A program made the translations under genes and the position numbers. From Branchiostoma floridae (Eukaryota > Chordata > Leptocardii > Amphioxiformes > Branchiostomatidae): a DNA stretch of 64,000 nucleotides. The stretch spans positions 23,947,380 through 24,011,379 of the forward strand of contig NC_049982.1 of assembly GCF_000003815.2 (NCBI RefSeq), written 5' to 3'. Below the pieces are notes generated by a model that ran no database searches, was not told where the DNA came from, and saw nothing but the letters and a program-made list of their open reading frames with translations. The first letter of the stretch is position 1; every line of letters begins with the position of its first letter. Positions 29,554 to 41,929 of the stretch are shown piece after piece.

Positions 29554-31902
29554 ATGGCGGCCGGCTTTCCTCATCGTGACAATCCAGATACTGGACAGGA
29601 AAGGGTCTTCAGCCAGTCTGAAAATTGGTGAGTGGAACAGCTAGTTATATTTGTGCTTAGTGAAGAGTGCTACTATACTTATAGAGAGAAGTCAATGACG
29701 AAAACTAAATACAACTTCAACTTGTTTCTAGATTGCATTGAAAAGACAAGTAGCAAAATAGCAAACATTAGGTATCGTTGTCCTTGGCGTAGGGAAAGGA
29801 CTATTTGTGAATTCAATCACAGCTGTTTATCGGCAAGATATTGTTTACACCCCGTGGACAAAGGAAACATGTTTAGCTACATTTTTTGGTTTGGAATAAA
29901 AAGGTACATGGCAGAGGTTATTGTTGCGAAACTCCGCAAGAAATAAACTCACTTCAAAATGAACGAAGCTTTATTATGTTTGTCACAATGTCCCGTCTTG
30001 GTCATTGGCTGATCACTTACCTCCTGGTAGTGCTCTCAACGAATAACTCCAAATCCAGAAGTCTCTTCTGATGCTTTATTCACGAATCTTATCACGAATT
30101 TTATCTCTTGTCAGTTGCTGCTGGCAGAGTCTCTACTTCAGTTTCCCTCTAATCCGCATGCGTGTTAGTCTCATTAATATTAAGGCTCATTAATATTAAC
30201 ACTTACCATGTTCAAGTAGTTGGTGTGTGTGTCCGCAATTGTGTGAATATTGCAGAATGGCAGCCTGCCAGGATGTAGGGTGCAAGTTGTGTAACAGGAT
30301 AATAGAATAATTGCATGTCTTTGACTCTGGTCCAATGTTGTAGCAAGTGAAGAACGTTTTGTGTGGAATTGACATGGTTGATGTAGTCTATAAGTATGTG
30401 GGTGTTTTTTTTCCTTCAATACAGTGTGGAGATCAGAAGAGATGACCTAGGTCCGGAAGAGCAGGAGATATTCCGCCGGTTCGCTGACCAGGTCCAGGGA
30501 GTGAGGGGTGACCTGCCCCCAGAGGAAATGCTACAGATGTTACGGAGGGAGCTTGGGACGGACGACCGCGAGGATGCGTGGATGGGGCAGGCGTACGTCC
30601 GTATTGGCATCGTAGGTAGCTCGGGTGCAGGAAAATCCACCTTTATCAACTCCTTCCGGGGACTTGAGGCTAGCGATCCGGGAGCAGCTGACGTTGGAAC
30701 CACGGAAACCACGAGGGAGACTGCAGAGTACCCCCATCCCGAACACGACCACGTCATCCTGGTGGACTTCCCAGGAGCTCTCTTCAAATTACAGGAAGAA
30801 AATTGGCATCCTGTCACCTTCAATATGGAAGAATACAGAGTGAGGTTTGGGGGCAAGATGAAGGAATGCAACGTTTTCCTCGTCTTCACAAGTGAGCGCG
30901 TCCATGACAACGCCGTGTGGATCGCCAAGGTGGCCAAAGATATGGGAAAAAAGGTACTGTTCGTCCGCTCCAAGTTCGATCGGGACCTTGAAGACAAACA
31001 GCGTGACAAACGGAGCTACTTTGCAGGGGGACAGAAGGAGGGCGAAGAACGACTTCTTCAGGAGCATCGAGAGGACTATGTCACCAAACTGGATACACTT
31101 GGATATGGACGCGTGGACATCCGAGATGTCTTCGTCATCAGCGGCATACTGGAGCATGTCCAGACTGGCCATTGGGATGCTGCTGCGCTGAAGGAAGCCA
31201 TTCTAAAGCAGCTGGACATCCAACAGAAGATGTTGCTCATGACAACCACCACGGACTACTCACCAACCATGGTGAGAGTCAAAGCGGAAATCTACAGGAG
31301 CCGGGCCTGGAAAGTAGCTCTAACAGTGGCTGCTGGAGGACTCATACCCTTGGCAGGGACATTCATCAATGCAGGTGTGTATCGTATTCTTACAGATCAT
31401 TTATCTGCCAAAGTAGGCAGAGAACTAGAATCTCCCTGGCTTAGATTAGACGATTTCACTTTTCAAAAATACGATAAAGCAGCTCACTTCCGCCGTGTCC
31501 TCCATTGCAGGTACTATGGTGACGACGATGGCGTTGTTCAAGAAAGGCTTTGGCCTTTACCCGACCTCGGTGAGAAAGCTGGCTAAGTTGACAGGCAAGG
31601 ACGAAGGGGAGTTACAGCGCTTCGTAGATGACAGGCTATCTATTGTCAGCTACGTCGAACAATTCCTCGAACGTGAAATTGATCTGCAAACTCTCACACG
31701 GGCTCTTGTGGCAGCTAATGCTAGTCTTAACATCTTGATGACAGCTATGGCAGTTGATTCTGCTGTCGACTTCTACCTTCCTTTTGTCGGTGGCCTGGTG
31801 ACAGCTCCCTTCTCTTTCAGTCTTGCCTGGCACGCTCTGCGTTTAGTCATAGACCAGTATGAACAGTGCGCGCTAGCTTTGCACGAGTTTGCTTTCCGTT
31901 AG
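29554..31902 (+). CDS. Immunity-related GTPase (IRG/p47 type), complete copy B
   Basis: Exons 29554-29627, 30425-31374 and 31511-31902 (TAG) join in phase to give 471 residues, within the usual IRG size. Domain order: a helical N-terminus (about 1-80), then the G domain with G1 GSSGAGKST (residues 89-97, the GKS form), a G2-region threonine-rich stretch (TTETTRET), G3 DFPG (139-142) and G4 SKFD (207-210). An all-helical C-terminal domain runs from about residue 255 and includes hydrophobic segments (VALTVAAGGLIPLAG; FVGGLVTAPFSFSLAW). In mammals IRG proteins are interferon-inducible and attack pathogen-containing vacuoles; a defence role here is inferred from family. The chosen ATG is conserved in copy A, and exon 1 follows an AAG|GAA acceptor-like site shared by both copies. 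The next ATG, 42 codons into exon 2, would leave the G domain intact, so the start is likely but not proven. Confidence 0.9.
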
Positions 31903-31964
31903 CCTAACCTAACATACGTACCTATTTTTTTTTTCATTTCGGGATATGCGCCCAAAATGCACTT

Positions 31965-32120
31965 AGTTACCTTCGCCAAGAAGGTTATACGTTTGGCGTG
32001 TTCGTCTGTGTCTGTGTGTGTCAACTGTATAATTCGAGAAGCCTTGGATAGAACCTGATGATATTTGGTATGTATGTAGGGGTCAGGAAAACAAATGTCA
32101 AGTTCGATAACGGACCCCCT
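31965..32120. repeat. Dispersed TTCGCCAAGAAGGTTAT repeat motif
   Basis: A segment beginning ACCTTCGCCAAGAAGGTTAT, then GTTCGTCTGTGTCTGTGTG and a GATGATATTTGGTATGTA block, resembles a repeat I recall as widespread in marine animal genomes (variants of CCAAGGAGGTTAT followed by TGTTTGTCTG). It follows the copy B stop codon by about 65 bases and may lie in its 3' UTR. Confidence 0.4.
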
Positions 32121-32449
32121 AGCGGCTTTCTAAGGTGTTATAGCAGAACTTTCATTTTTGACATCTCGTGTTCTGGACATGCTGAGTGGGACAAAGAGTA
32201 AATGCTGTAAATTTGAGCTCCCTTGTGGCTTTTCTGGTACTGCATTGGCCGTTTTTGTTTCAAACTTTTGACGACAATAACACATGGACTTCCAGATGGA
32301 TTGTCGTAGCCTGATTTCATCGCGCTTCGTAGGCCCGTCTTACATTGCGGGGAGTGGCCAATTAGCCTCGGAAAGCGGAGTTTTTGTTATACAGACTCGG
32401 ATTGTCGTAATTTGGTATTTGGTGAAGGTATGAGGTCGTGGAACTCTTG

Positions 32450-34070
32450 TTTGAAATACAGTATACTTGCATTCATGCTGTTCGTCCGTCTGGTTCCCGG
32501 TATACCTGCTGATTGACACATCAGGCTTACATGTATTCAGAAAAATAAAAGCTGTCGTAACATTGCATATAATTATCTATGACGTCGACATAACTAGTGG
32601 CAAACGATGTCAGGTCATGTCAGGGGATTAGAACCCAGAGGTCCCTCTGGGTTCTATGCGAAACACCCTGACCATTATGCTACTTAGTCTAGATAATCAA
32701 AGGCTGTAACTAAAGGATTATCGAGAGCTGTAAGGTATACTCTGATAGGTTCCTACCAATTTCATCCCTGTCAAATTATTATTGACAAGAACATCCTGTC
32801 TTGTCATTAATAGTCTTTGCCTTCTTAGATTGCATAATCTGATCTTTACCTTTAAAACATTTACCAATACTTACCAATCCCAATTGCCTGAACATGTCTT
32901 TTTCATAAGGCACTATTTTGATTTACTCCATACATTCTGCTCGAGCTCCAGTTCGTATGTACCATTGTAGGGGAAGTACAAGAAACCACATAGCTGTGAT
33001 AGTCAGTAGGCTGTTACGTATTACATGTAGATTGATGACATTGATGCTATGTAATGTATAAGAGAAAGCTCTATACAGTCAAGTGAATAATTTTTACTAG
33101 TATCACGTGCATGTATCTATGTGTAAATGTACATCATAAATTATAAATAAGAATGCCACTAAAACCGGTTGAATCAATCCCATACTTCGTAAGCTGTTGT
33201 GCTATACGTTGATGGGCGTTTATACCGGCTTTATATTGATAAAGGAGTCATTTTTAGGATTTCAGAAATGACACAGGTTACTATTGATTTTTTATTATAT
33301 TTTGATTTGATTTATTTTGGCACATATTCAACAATTAAAACAAATGATGATACAGAATGAAAAGAAAACATGCAGGGGGAGCAGAAGCCTATGCAGCTTT
33401 TCGTGGATCCCCCCAGAATATAGATTGTAATGAAGCGTAATGTACATAATCTAGATCCGAGAATGAAATGTAATATACATAATCAAAGCTATTATAACGT
33501 TACCACCTTTTAAACTGCGACCATGCTGTTAAAGGTCGCTTTTTTCAACAATACCTAAGAGGTATGTTATTTTGCTTGAATTAGTGTGTTTTGTTATCTT
33601 CGGTCTTGGATTTTATGCAAATATTGATTTATATCCTGATCTTATATAGTAATAAAGAATAAAATTATTTGCTTTGCTTAATCGTCATATGTTCTGTCAT
33701 TTTTGGTTTGTATGAATGTGTTTTAAATCTTTGGACTCTATGTATATTCGTGAATCTAGAGAAGTATACCCTAGACCTGGAGATAAAAGTGCGCTTATTT
33801 TTCATAAAACAATCTTTAACAGTTTTTTTAACAACCTCTTCATTGTGAACTTAAAACGACCATGGAAATGACTAACCACAATAGTCCGTCAGGAAGTGAA
33901 CCTCCCTCCCGAAGGTAACCAGAACAAGTTGAACAACTCAACTTTGTTTATCAACAGACCCGTTTCTCTTTCAAAATGCTGCAAGGTGTAGGTCACCTAA
34001 CAGTGCAATATAAACTTGGTCGCTGGGGGAGCTGTTTGATTAGCTCTGAGCTGGAAGGACACATCTTAGT
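32450..34070. repeat. Downstream module of IRG copy B, paralogous to 25600-26940
   Basis: The order and spacing of shared blocks match the module after copy A, including the tRNA-like piece (minus strand, near 32600-32690, box A TAGCATAATGGTCAGGGTG, box B decayed to GGGTTCTAATCCCC). Homology continues to AGTGCAATATAAACTTGG near 34000. This shows the IRG gene and its downstream DNA were duplicated as one unit after the SINE had inserted. Confidence 0.75.
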
Positions 34071-34839
34071 GTAGACGTTACACGAATGCGGCAAAGGGAA
34101 CACAGGGACAAAGCTGCGAACAGCATTACACACTTAACTCCAGTACTTCGTCAGAATACGACCCTCCTACTCGGAGTAATGACAAAATGTATATGTCTGA
34201 TCGTTAAACAAGAGTATGGTTATTTATCATCGCACATACAGAATATGTCCTGAACGCCAAGGTAAGTGTGTCAGTCTAGTTTGGCAATATATCACTTGAA
34301 CTGAAACTTGACATGTCATGGTGTAGTCAGGGTAGCTCATCTGTTTCAGCTGTGTCTATATGTACAGGTACATGTAAAACTATCAGATCTAGGACGCTAA
34401 AATTTATCCCGTTCACGAAAGAAACGGACGTAAACAGGTAATGGCGAAGAAGACTGGAGGTCAGGTGTATTTGTAAGACACCCAGGCCAGAAGGAAGGTC
34501 GGAGGTAGTGTGTGCCTGAAAACGTGTCCCGTCAGGGACGACTTTTTGGGAAGTCCGACGGTGGCGTTTGGAACCGCCGCATGACCGGCAAAATAACCTC
34601 TTCTCTTGCCTTTCCTAATGTAGCTTAATAGTCGCAAAGGAGCATTGCAAATACGCTAACACAGAAGCAACGCGTTATCAACTCAACAAGTACATTGTGG
34701 ATATGCATATGGACACAAGTAAAAGGTCAAGAAAAAGACCATTGAAAGCAATCGTACAAACTCTCCAAGCAGATGTTGCCCGATACAGATCGCAAGGTTT
34801 TCTGAGTGACGGCCGGGCTTCTCGGACAAATCCCGTCAC

Positions 34840-34854
34840 CCCCCCCCCCCCCCC
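34840..34854. repeat. Poly-C homopolymer run
   Basis: An uninterrupted run of about fifteen C within the left foldback arm; the right arm lacks it. Likely replication slippage or an assembly-sensitive site. Confidence 0.9.
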
Positions 34855-35460
34855 ATATAAGCAGATGAACAATTGGGTAAAAGACCAAATTTATCAAAGG
34901 AAAACTGACGATGTCCTTCTGTTCTTAAGCTATTCAATACGTACAGCATATGCTGTAGACATTAATGTAGGTGGCGCTTCGACGGGCGGACATGGTGTCA
35001 CAGGGGCTCCACACGCGGCGCCTAAAAACTATCCTTTTTATGTACACTAGTGTCTTTGACGTCATTCTAGATGTGTATTAAGATATCTGGACCTATTTGA
35101 GAAAGATTTCACAGACTTTAATCATAAGTTCTTGGTCATTTTCACGTTTCACAAGTTGGGACTACATACCCTATGAGAGACCAAGCTGCAGTACATGCGT
35201 CATGCAAAGTGGCTAAATGACTGCTAAATTGCCAACTTTCCTTCTTTTCGAGAATGGGGAAATGGTGAAAGACTCGCAAAGGGGTTTGAATTTTTGTGGT
35301 TTATTTGACTTTGTCTTCCAAAATGTGACCATTTGAGATTAAAAATGGTAATATCTAAGACCAACAAAACCACGAGATATTAGGTAATAAAAGACACGTT
35401 GCCGTAAACCAATAGAAGTGGTCAAGTGCATGTCCCGTAAATAGTCTATTAGGTTACAAC

Positions 35461-35640
35461 ATCCAATTCTATTTTGGGAAACATGCACGACGACGTTCAA
35501 CAAATGCAACGATGTTTCTGTTTCATCAATAGATCCGAATTTTATTTCAAAATATTGTGAGCTGTGTAGATCACTTGTGAATGCAATATAACATTGGGAG
35601 CCAGGGAAGCAATATGACGGGCCATCGGCTGAAAGAACAA
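35461..35640. repeat. Third, diverged relic of the IRG downstream module
   Basis: GTTCAACAAATGCAAC, TTTGTTTCATCAATAGA-like spacing, TTTCAAAATATTGTGAGC and AGTGCAATATAAC-like blocks align in order with 33920-34040 and 26840-26960. Similarity is visibly lower than between the two main modules, so this copy is older. Confidence 0.55.
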
Positions 35641-37291
35641 CTTACCGTACAAATTACCTCAGGAAGAGGGAACATTGATGACGGATTTAGTGCGTATTAT
35701 ACATCAAGTACAGTCGAAGTGGCCTTCTGTGGTACAGACCTGGCAATGATGAAGATGGAATAAGAGATGTGAAAATACAAATGAACAGGAGCCGCAAAGA
35801 CGGAAGCACAGAATGGACGCAATAAGCTAAAGATGGGATCATAAGAGAGCAGAACCACAAGATCAAATAGATAAATCATGATAATGATAAAAACGTGTAT
35901 TCACTGGTCATCATTCTGAGTTACGTCTCCGTCACACCATGTACCATATAACATTATTATCATTCTTCGTCATTTTGCTTCAAAACAGTCTATTGAAATT
36001 AGCTACATACAGTCGACACAGTCAAGAAATACAAATGCTCTCCTTTGGACTTTGGTGTAGACTTTTTGCGTTCCATTTCAATAATCTGTGCTCCAGTTTT
36101 GGCAAAACCTTCCTATGTATTCGATTCGTATATTCAAATCACTTAAAATTGTTCAACCTTCATTATTGCAAATTCATTAGCACAGAAGGCCACTTCTACT
36201 TGATTTAATCAATGACATTCTATATGATGTCCTTGATTTAATCAATTACACCCTCTTGACATCCTAAAAACTGATTTGAACTAGCTCAACAAAGATCACA
36301 AAGTTTTTTAAAAGAACTTTGATACCGAGAACATGGTGTAACAAACACTAAATCAGTTATCTTTGTTACTTCATCAGGAGGTAGAAGAAGGTGTAACAAA
36401 CTGATCCAATATCCAGTTTATGTCTTAAATGTTGCCATTATTAATCTGAAATGGTGATATTTTGGAAGACAAAGCCAAATAAGCCACAAAAATTAAAAAC
36501 CCCTTGCGAGCTTTTCACCATTTCCCCATTCCTGAAAAGACGGAAAGTTGACAATTTGGCGGTCGTTTTAGCCACTTTTCAGAACGCGGCCGGGAGCGGT
36601 ACTGCAGCTTGGGCTCTCCTGGGGTATGTAGTTCCGACTTGTAAAGTGTGAAAATAAACAAGAGCTTATGCTTAAAGCGTGCGAAAACTTTCCTTCATAG
36701 GTCCGGATATCTTAATACACATCTAGAATGACGTTTAGGACGCTAGTCGACATAAGAAGGATCGATTTTTAGGCGCCGGGCGAGGAGCCCCTGTAACACC
36801 ATGTCCGTCCGTCGAAGCGCCACCTATATTCAAGTATGTATCATATCTTGTACGTAATAAGCAGGTTACGGATGTATGTGGACATTACCCGCTTTCCTCT
36901 GACATCTTTGGCCTTTCACTCAAGTTTTCATCTACTTACATAGGGTAAAAGTCTGTCAGAGAAGTCCGCTCGTCACTCAGAAAACATTACCAGATTCCAC
37001 CCCAACATCTGCTTGGAGACCTTCTGCGATCTGCTATGACAACTTTTACTTTCACTTCATTTTTACTTATATCTATATGTATATCCACATCATTGTTAAG
37101 TTGATAACGTCGTTTTCGTGTTTATATCTTTGCAAAACGCCTTTGAGACTATTAGTCTACATAAGGAAAGGTAAGAGAAGAGGGCGGTTCCAAACGCCAA
37201 GTCTTCCCAAAAAGTCGCCCCGGACGGGACACATTTTCAGGCACTTACCACCTCCTTCCTTCTACCTGTCTTATACAAACATACCTGACCT

Positions 37292-38639
37292 TTTCCTAAC
37301 CCTATACTGGTCAGTATGATCGCTCCTAGTAGAGCTTTTATCGTTATTTATTTTTGTCATTTCACTTTTCACAGAGTATGACGTAAGAGTGCCATGGCAC
37401 TTTTACGGTAGTGGTAGTAACTCTAAGTCAATTTCATAGTACAACACTCATTTGAGCCAATTATAGATACGTAGATTGACATTGAATAAGATTTGTCGAC
37501 ACACCTTTACGGTGCTGATCATGAACCTGGAAGTCCAAAGCTAATTGTAGTCTAACTTGAGGAGGGTTTCCAGTGCTGAAGTCTCACTCTGGAATTCCAG
37601 TGCTGACGGTAACTTCAAAATGGTGACGTGATGAAGACTGAAGTACTAGTGACGTTTGCATATTTGCGCCTTTGACTATAACAAAATACCCTTAAACATA
37701 TATATAAACAAATCAACTCTAATGCGGTAGTGTAATGAAGTGAACATTTTTTGTTAGTCCTCAACTTCCTTTGTTTGTGCAATATTAAGTTATGATTAAA
37801 TCTCCTGTTCTTCTTAAACTTTCCGGTACATGATATAATCCTGCACCCGCCCGTTTTGTTTTCTCCGAAGTGTTCGGAAAGTCTGGTGCCAGAAATGAAC
37901 AATAATTTGGTGAGTATTTGATAACTTTTATTCGATAACTCGACAGTCACACAGGAAAGCTTGTTCCTTATCTATTCCTTCTATCCCGTCCTTAATCACT
38001 GTAATTTTATGTTTATTTGCATAGAAAAATACTTCATGATTCTTGCGAGTTATCTACAACAAGGCCAGTGTACAAACTAAAATAGGATGAAACACCAGAG
38101 TCGTAATTTTACAACTATTTTTAAGTATAGCTTTCAGTAAGGCTATGAAAGACAGTGAACGGGCATCTGCGACAATCTTCTTTTTATCCCAATACAACTG
38201 TACGAATCCTACACGACTGTCCTATATAGGAATGTCACCAATTTGCAGCCGTACACCCATCGTGCGAAGAATGCCACTGGGGCTGTAACATGCATCATAA
38301 ACATTTACACGTGAAATTTCATAGAGAAGCATTCTTTACGAATATTAGAACCAAAACACACATCTCCTTTACTGGTACACAGAACGATATTTTCATACTG
38401 CTATCATGTTCAACTCATATATCCGTCTACCTAGGTCAATTTGTCTATACTTTATTCCAACTGCGAGACCAGATCACTCATACATTAATCTGCTGTTATT
38501 GATAATATTTCTATGTTCTGTGTGTAGCCTCAGGCCTATTGTCTATATAGCTAATAGTTGTTATTGGTTGCCATACATTGTACCTTGTGCGGTTGTTGAG
38601 CAATAAAATTCATTCATTCATATATATATACGTGGTCAG
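37292..38639. other. Spacer and METTL21 3' flank with a probable LINE tail
   Basis: No gene is supported. The segment from about 38290 ends in AATAAAATTCATTCATTCA at about 38600, followed by a (TA)n tract. The simple ATTC repeat after AATAAA looks like the 3' tail of a non-LTR retrotransposon. A minus-strand AATAAA at 37927-37932 could serve the METTL21-like gene. Confidence 0.4.
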
Positions 38640-41311
38640 TTATTTTGTTCTGGCCTCGTACAGTCGGACAGCTTTGCCCTGATTGGGCAGCTCGTGTTCT
38701 TTAACAACGTTGAACTCTTTTGTGAACATGTTTAGAAACTTTAGGTCTCGGTCAGGAACACGCAGGTGGAAACCTGTGAAAGAGAAGAAGACAAAATGAT
38801 TACCTAATGTTTAAGTAATGTTAGCAGAGCGTCCAAAAAACATTACTTTTTACTATAGGACAAAATCCTGCTATTATTCTTAGTAGTAGTCTGGTTCCAG
38901 GTATATGGTGATTCGGTATGGTTGGGTTGCATGCAAAACAAAGACTTCAACCATTGCAGTTTATGACTCTTGTTGAATAACCTTGTGTGATAAAACCTAA
39001 CATTGCTTGCTACAAGCTAATTAACGTCCCTGTTGTAACATCAGAATACTTTTTTTCAGTGAAATACTCATGCGCCTCCGCTTCTCCGAGCAACCGTGCC
39101 AGAATAGTCTTTACTTGAGCTATCGGAAGACAACAAAGGTAATTTTTGATGGTGAAATGTTCGAATGAAGGGACAATAAAATGGCCATTGGTGAAGCGTA
39201 CCCAGCAAAATGGTTGTTTTTGAATCGCTCAGGTATTTTATGGTCTGAATCAATCCTTCAAAAACCTCCGCGTCATACACAAGGTCACTCCCGATGACGT
39301 AGTCATAGTGCGCTGCCTTGGGGAAAGCCTGCAGATCCACGCCCCATGCTAGAGGGCACACCTAGACGGGGACAAAGAGACGTTACTTGTGTCAAAGAAA
39401 ATAATAGATTTCAACGTCTTCATACATACTGTACACCTCTGTGCTACAAAGCCAAGATAAGTAACGTCGGCGCAGTTTCAAGGCATAGCTGAGGACGTTT
39501 AAAAAGACGTTTTAATCGTTTAGCTTTCATGTTCATTATTCTAATGGAACCATTTTGAAAAAAAAATACTTTGACCACTTGTAACGGAAAATTAATGAAA
39601 GAGTTTATCAAAGAAAACCACGTGTCTACAGTGCAGATTAATTCTAAGATGAAACACCCTGCATCTGATAGCACAGAACCATACTAAAAGGAGGTACACA
39701 ACAGAATGAACAAGTCTCAGAAAGTTTCGCCCTATTCTCTCCTGGTCCTGCAGTCTTCATCAGGTTAAAATGACCAATGTCTTCTCTCTAGACACGTTAC
39801 TGTGCGGTGAAATGACGTCAACTTTTATACTAAGAACGGTGTAAATATCTGTGGCGTGTAGATGGAAGAAACAATGGGCAAAAGACTGAAACTTTGGGTT
39901 GATACATACGGTGGGAGGGTGCTCAACTCCACGGGTGTTGATCGCCACGTTAGGTTCAAGGTTATAGATGATGTCAGGAAGGTCAGTTAAGGTCACATCA
40001 GCACCTAGAGAAGAAGAGACCATGGTTTAGGTTCCAGGTACGTCATGCGACAGTAGATTGGGGTCATCTATAGGAATTCGAAAGTAGTGGATGCGTCGAA
40101 CGAAATTCAGATGTCTTGTGTAAAGTAGAGTAGATTCATTCCTCAAGATACCGACATCTTTTGCATCGCAGTTTTCCAGGGCTCGGTAAGACATCTGGAG
40201 CTGGTTTGTCGTTAACTATTATCTACCTATATGAAAATCACGACGTTTGTGACTATGTGGCAAAGAGGTATGCATGTAGTCAATAGTCTACAGTCTACAC
40301 ACTTACCCAACAGACTTGTGACAATCCCGACCAGCCCCGTCCCAGAGCCCAGTTCTATCACCTTCTTATCCTTCAGAGGGAAGACACCGCTCTCCAAGTA
40401 TTGACTGAACACGTCAGCCTGGACAGGATATACGAGTATAAAGTAGAGAAGTTCAAATCCTTCGCACGTCATATGGTGTATAGGGCAGAGCCTATCTCCG
40501 TCTCCTTAACCCTTGATAGATGTGCAACCCACAGGTATTAGGCGTCTCTAATATTGAATGTTATACAGGCTTTTGTAAAATAAGGTTGTCATAATACAAA
40601 CAATCTACAGGAGGGACTTATCTTACCATTTTTTCGCCACCTACGTGGCTGCCTTCCTCACGGCCTAGGTATACACCGCTACTTCTTAGCTATTCCCCTC
40701 GTCTCAGGGACAGCGATCATCAAGGCCACAAGGAATGAACCTGAGCACTTACCGAAACGTCGGTCAGGTCTAGGTTCTGTTATACCACTTAATTATGTAT
40801 CAGGTATCTACTCTCCAAGCAGAGGTTTGGCTCCGGCTGGTTCCATCGGGTTTACTAATTTATGTTTTGTCCTGTTTTCTTCATCCCCGCCGGCCATTAA
40901 GAAAACGGGACAAAATAGAAAGCCCGATAAAAACGTCTAAAATACGCTTACGGTGGAGCCAAACCTCTGCTTGGAGAGTATAAGATATCTGTATGGCCGA
41001 TGTATTTGTCACACTTAGGCGTAACACACCTTGTTTTCCAGCAACCTACAAACGTAACGAAACTTTGGCCATTCACGCTAGCTCACCGTTGTCCACAGTT
41101 TGGTCCCAATAGCCGTCATGTCCCCAACGTTCCTCTCCGTTATAACAATGTCCCTCCCCACAAAGTGGAAGTTCTGGTCCCGAGACCGACTCCGCATCAT
41201 TTCATAGATAGTCTCTTTCGTCCACACAACCGCATCTTCGCTGATTTCTCCGTCGGCTCCATTCGGAGTATCTTCGGAAGAAGTCGTCGTGTCCTCGGTT
41301 TCGATCGGCAT
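38640..41311 (-). CDS. METTL21-family protein-lysine methyltransferase
   Basis: Five exons on the minus strand: 41311-41087 (ATG), 40418-40307, 40004-39910, 39361-39202, 38773-38640 (TAA), giving 241 residues with consistent phase. The protein has a short acidic N-tail, the FVGRDIVITE strand pair, the KLWTTADVFSQYL helix, motif I VIELGSGTGLVGIV (SAM binding), the post-I acidic turn LTDLPD, and GSDLVYD with the DxxY signature of the METTL21/METTL18/VCPKMT group. It ends in a KAVRLYEA strand. Family members methylate lysines of HSP70 chaperones (METTL21A), eEF1A (METTL21B) or muscle proteins (METTL21C); the substrate here cannot be told. The family is recognised with confidence, the orthologue is not. 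Intron 1 holds a MITE. Confidence 0.87.
39690..39780 (-). repeat. Probable LINE 3'-end fragment in METTL21 intron
   Basis: Read on the minus strand, CTGATGAAGACTGCAGGACC followed by GGGCGAAACTTTCTGAG resembles the 3' motif of CR1/L2-like retrotransposons. A similar CCGAAACGTCGGTCAGG stretch lies on the plus strand at about 40750-40767. Short fragments only. Confidence 0.35.
40811..40978. mobile_element. TA-flanked MITE in METTL21 intron 1
   Basis: CTCTCCAAGCAGAGGTTTGG at the left is exactly complemented at the right end, and TA flanks both sides (40809-40810 and 40979-40980). The target duplication and short length fit a Tc1/mariner-derived MITE. Internal AAGAAAACGG and AAAGCCCG blocks match the element at 19316-19444. 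Confidence 0.85.
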
Positions 41312-41867
41312 CTTTCGAGAGGGAAGTGGTCTTCAAGCGTTACCGGTCAGCTTAGATGTTACACAGGTAAATATCTTCCACAATACTCTAACAAAGAGAT
41401 GGCAGACTTCGCCTCCTCAGATGGCAAGCACCCTCTGTCATAATATACAGAAACTGCACTGCTGAAACGCACAGAGACACTGCATGGGAAAAGCAAGAAA
41501 AACAAAACAATACATATCTCTTCATTTTCTAAATCTTTAACATATTGCGTCCCATATTAGACAGGTAGTTGATACTTGTTTAGCTTATTATTCACTAGGC
41601 TGACAAGAAAGTATGAACGACAAGACGAGGGCAGCTTCACATACAGATAAAAAGAAGTAAGTATTGCGAATTTAAGAAACAAAACCAATAAAATTTCATT
41701 AGATAGAAATGTTATATTATCGTTATTATAGATGTTCCACAGAGAAGGAAACAACACTAATCATAAAAGGATGCAGCAATCTCACATCGAAGCTGGGATG
41801 AAAAGATTTCGTGACAAAAGTACAGTAGTAGAGCCAAGCCCTGTGGATACAAACAAGATCTTCATAC

Positions 41868-41926
41868 CCAAAACAAGAACTTCATATCCAAAACAAGAAC
41901 TTCATATCCAAAACAAGATCTTCGTT
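41868..41926. repeat. About 20-bp tandem repeat, three units
   Basis: The unit AAAACAAGAACTTCATATCC is repeated three times with single-base changes, upstream of the METTL21-like gene. No function is apparent. Confidence 0.85.
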
Positions 41927-41929
41927 GCC

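Larger units (their letters stand above)
34458..37291. mobile_element. 2.8-kb foldback element or head-to-head repeat pair
   Basis: The left arm (about 34458-35370) and right arm (about 36418-37291) are imperfect inverted complements. Matching blocks include AGGTCAGGT, GTGCCTGAAAA, TTTGGAACCGCC, TTTTCTGAGTGACG, GGTGGCGCTTCGACGG, TAGATGTGTATTAAGATATC, GGGGAAATGGTGAAA and AAATGTGACCATTT. No transposase is seen. The arms carry the CTCCAAGCAGATGTT terminus common to MITEs here. The loop of about 1 kb (35371-36417) contains a relic of the IRG downstream module. Confidence 0.75.

Noticed and set aside
30416-31009. 197-codon minus-strand frame
   Set aside because: Exact antisense of the IRG G-domain exon, which has clear G1, G3 and G4 motifs on the plus strand.
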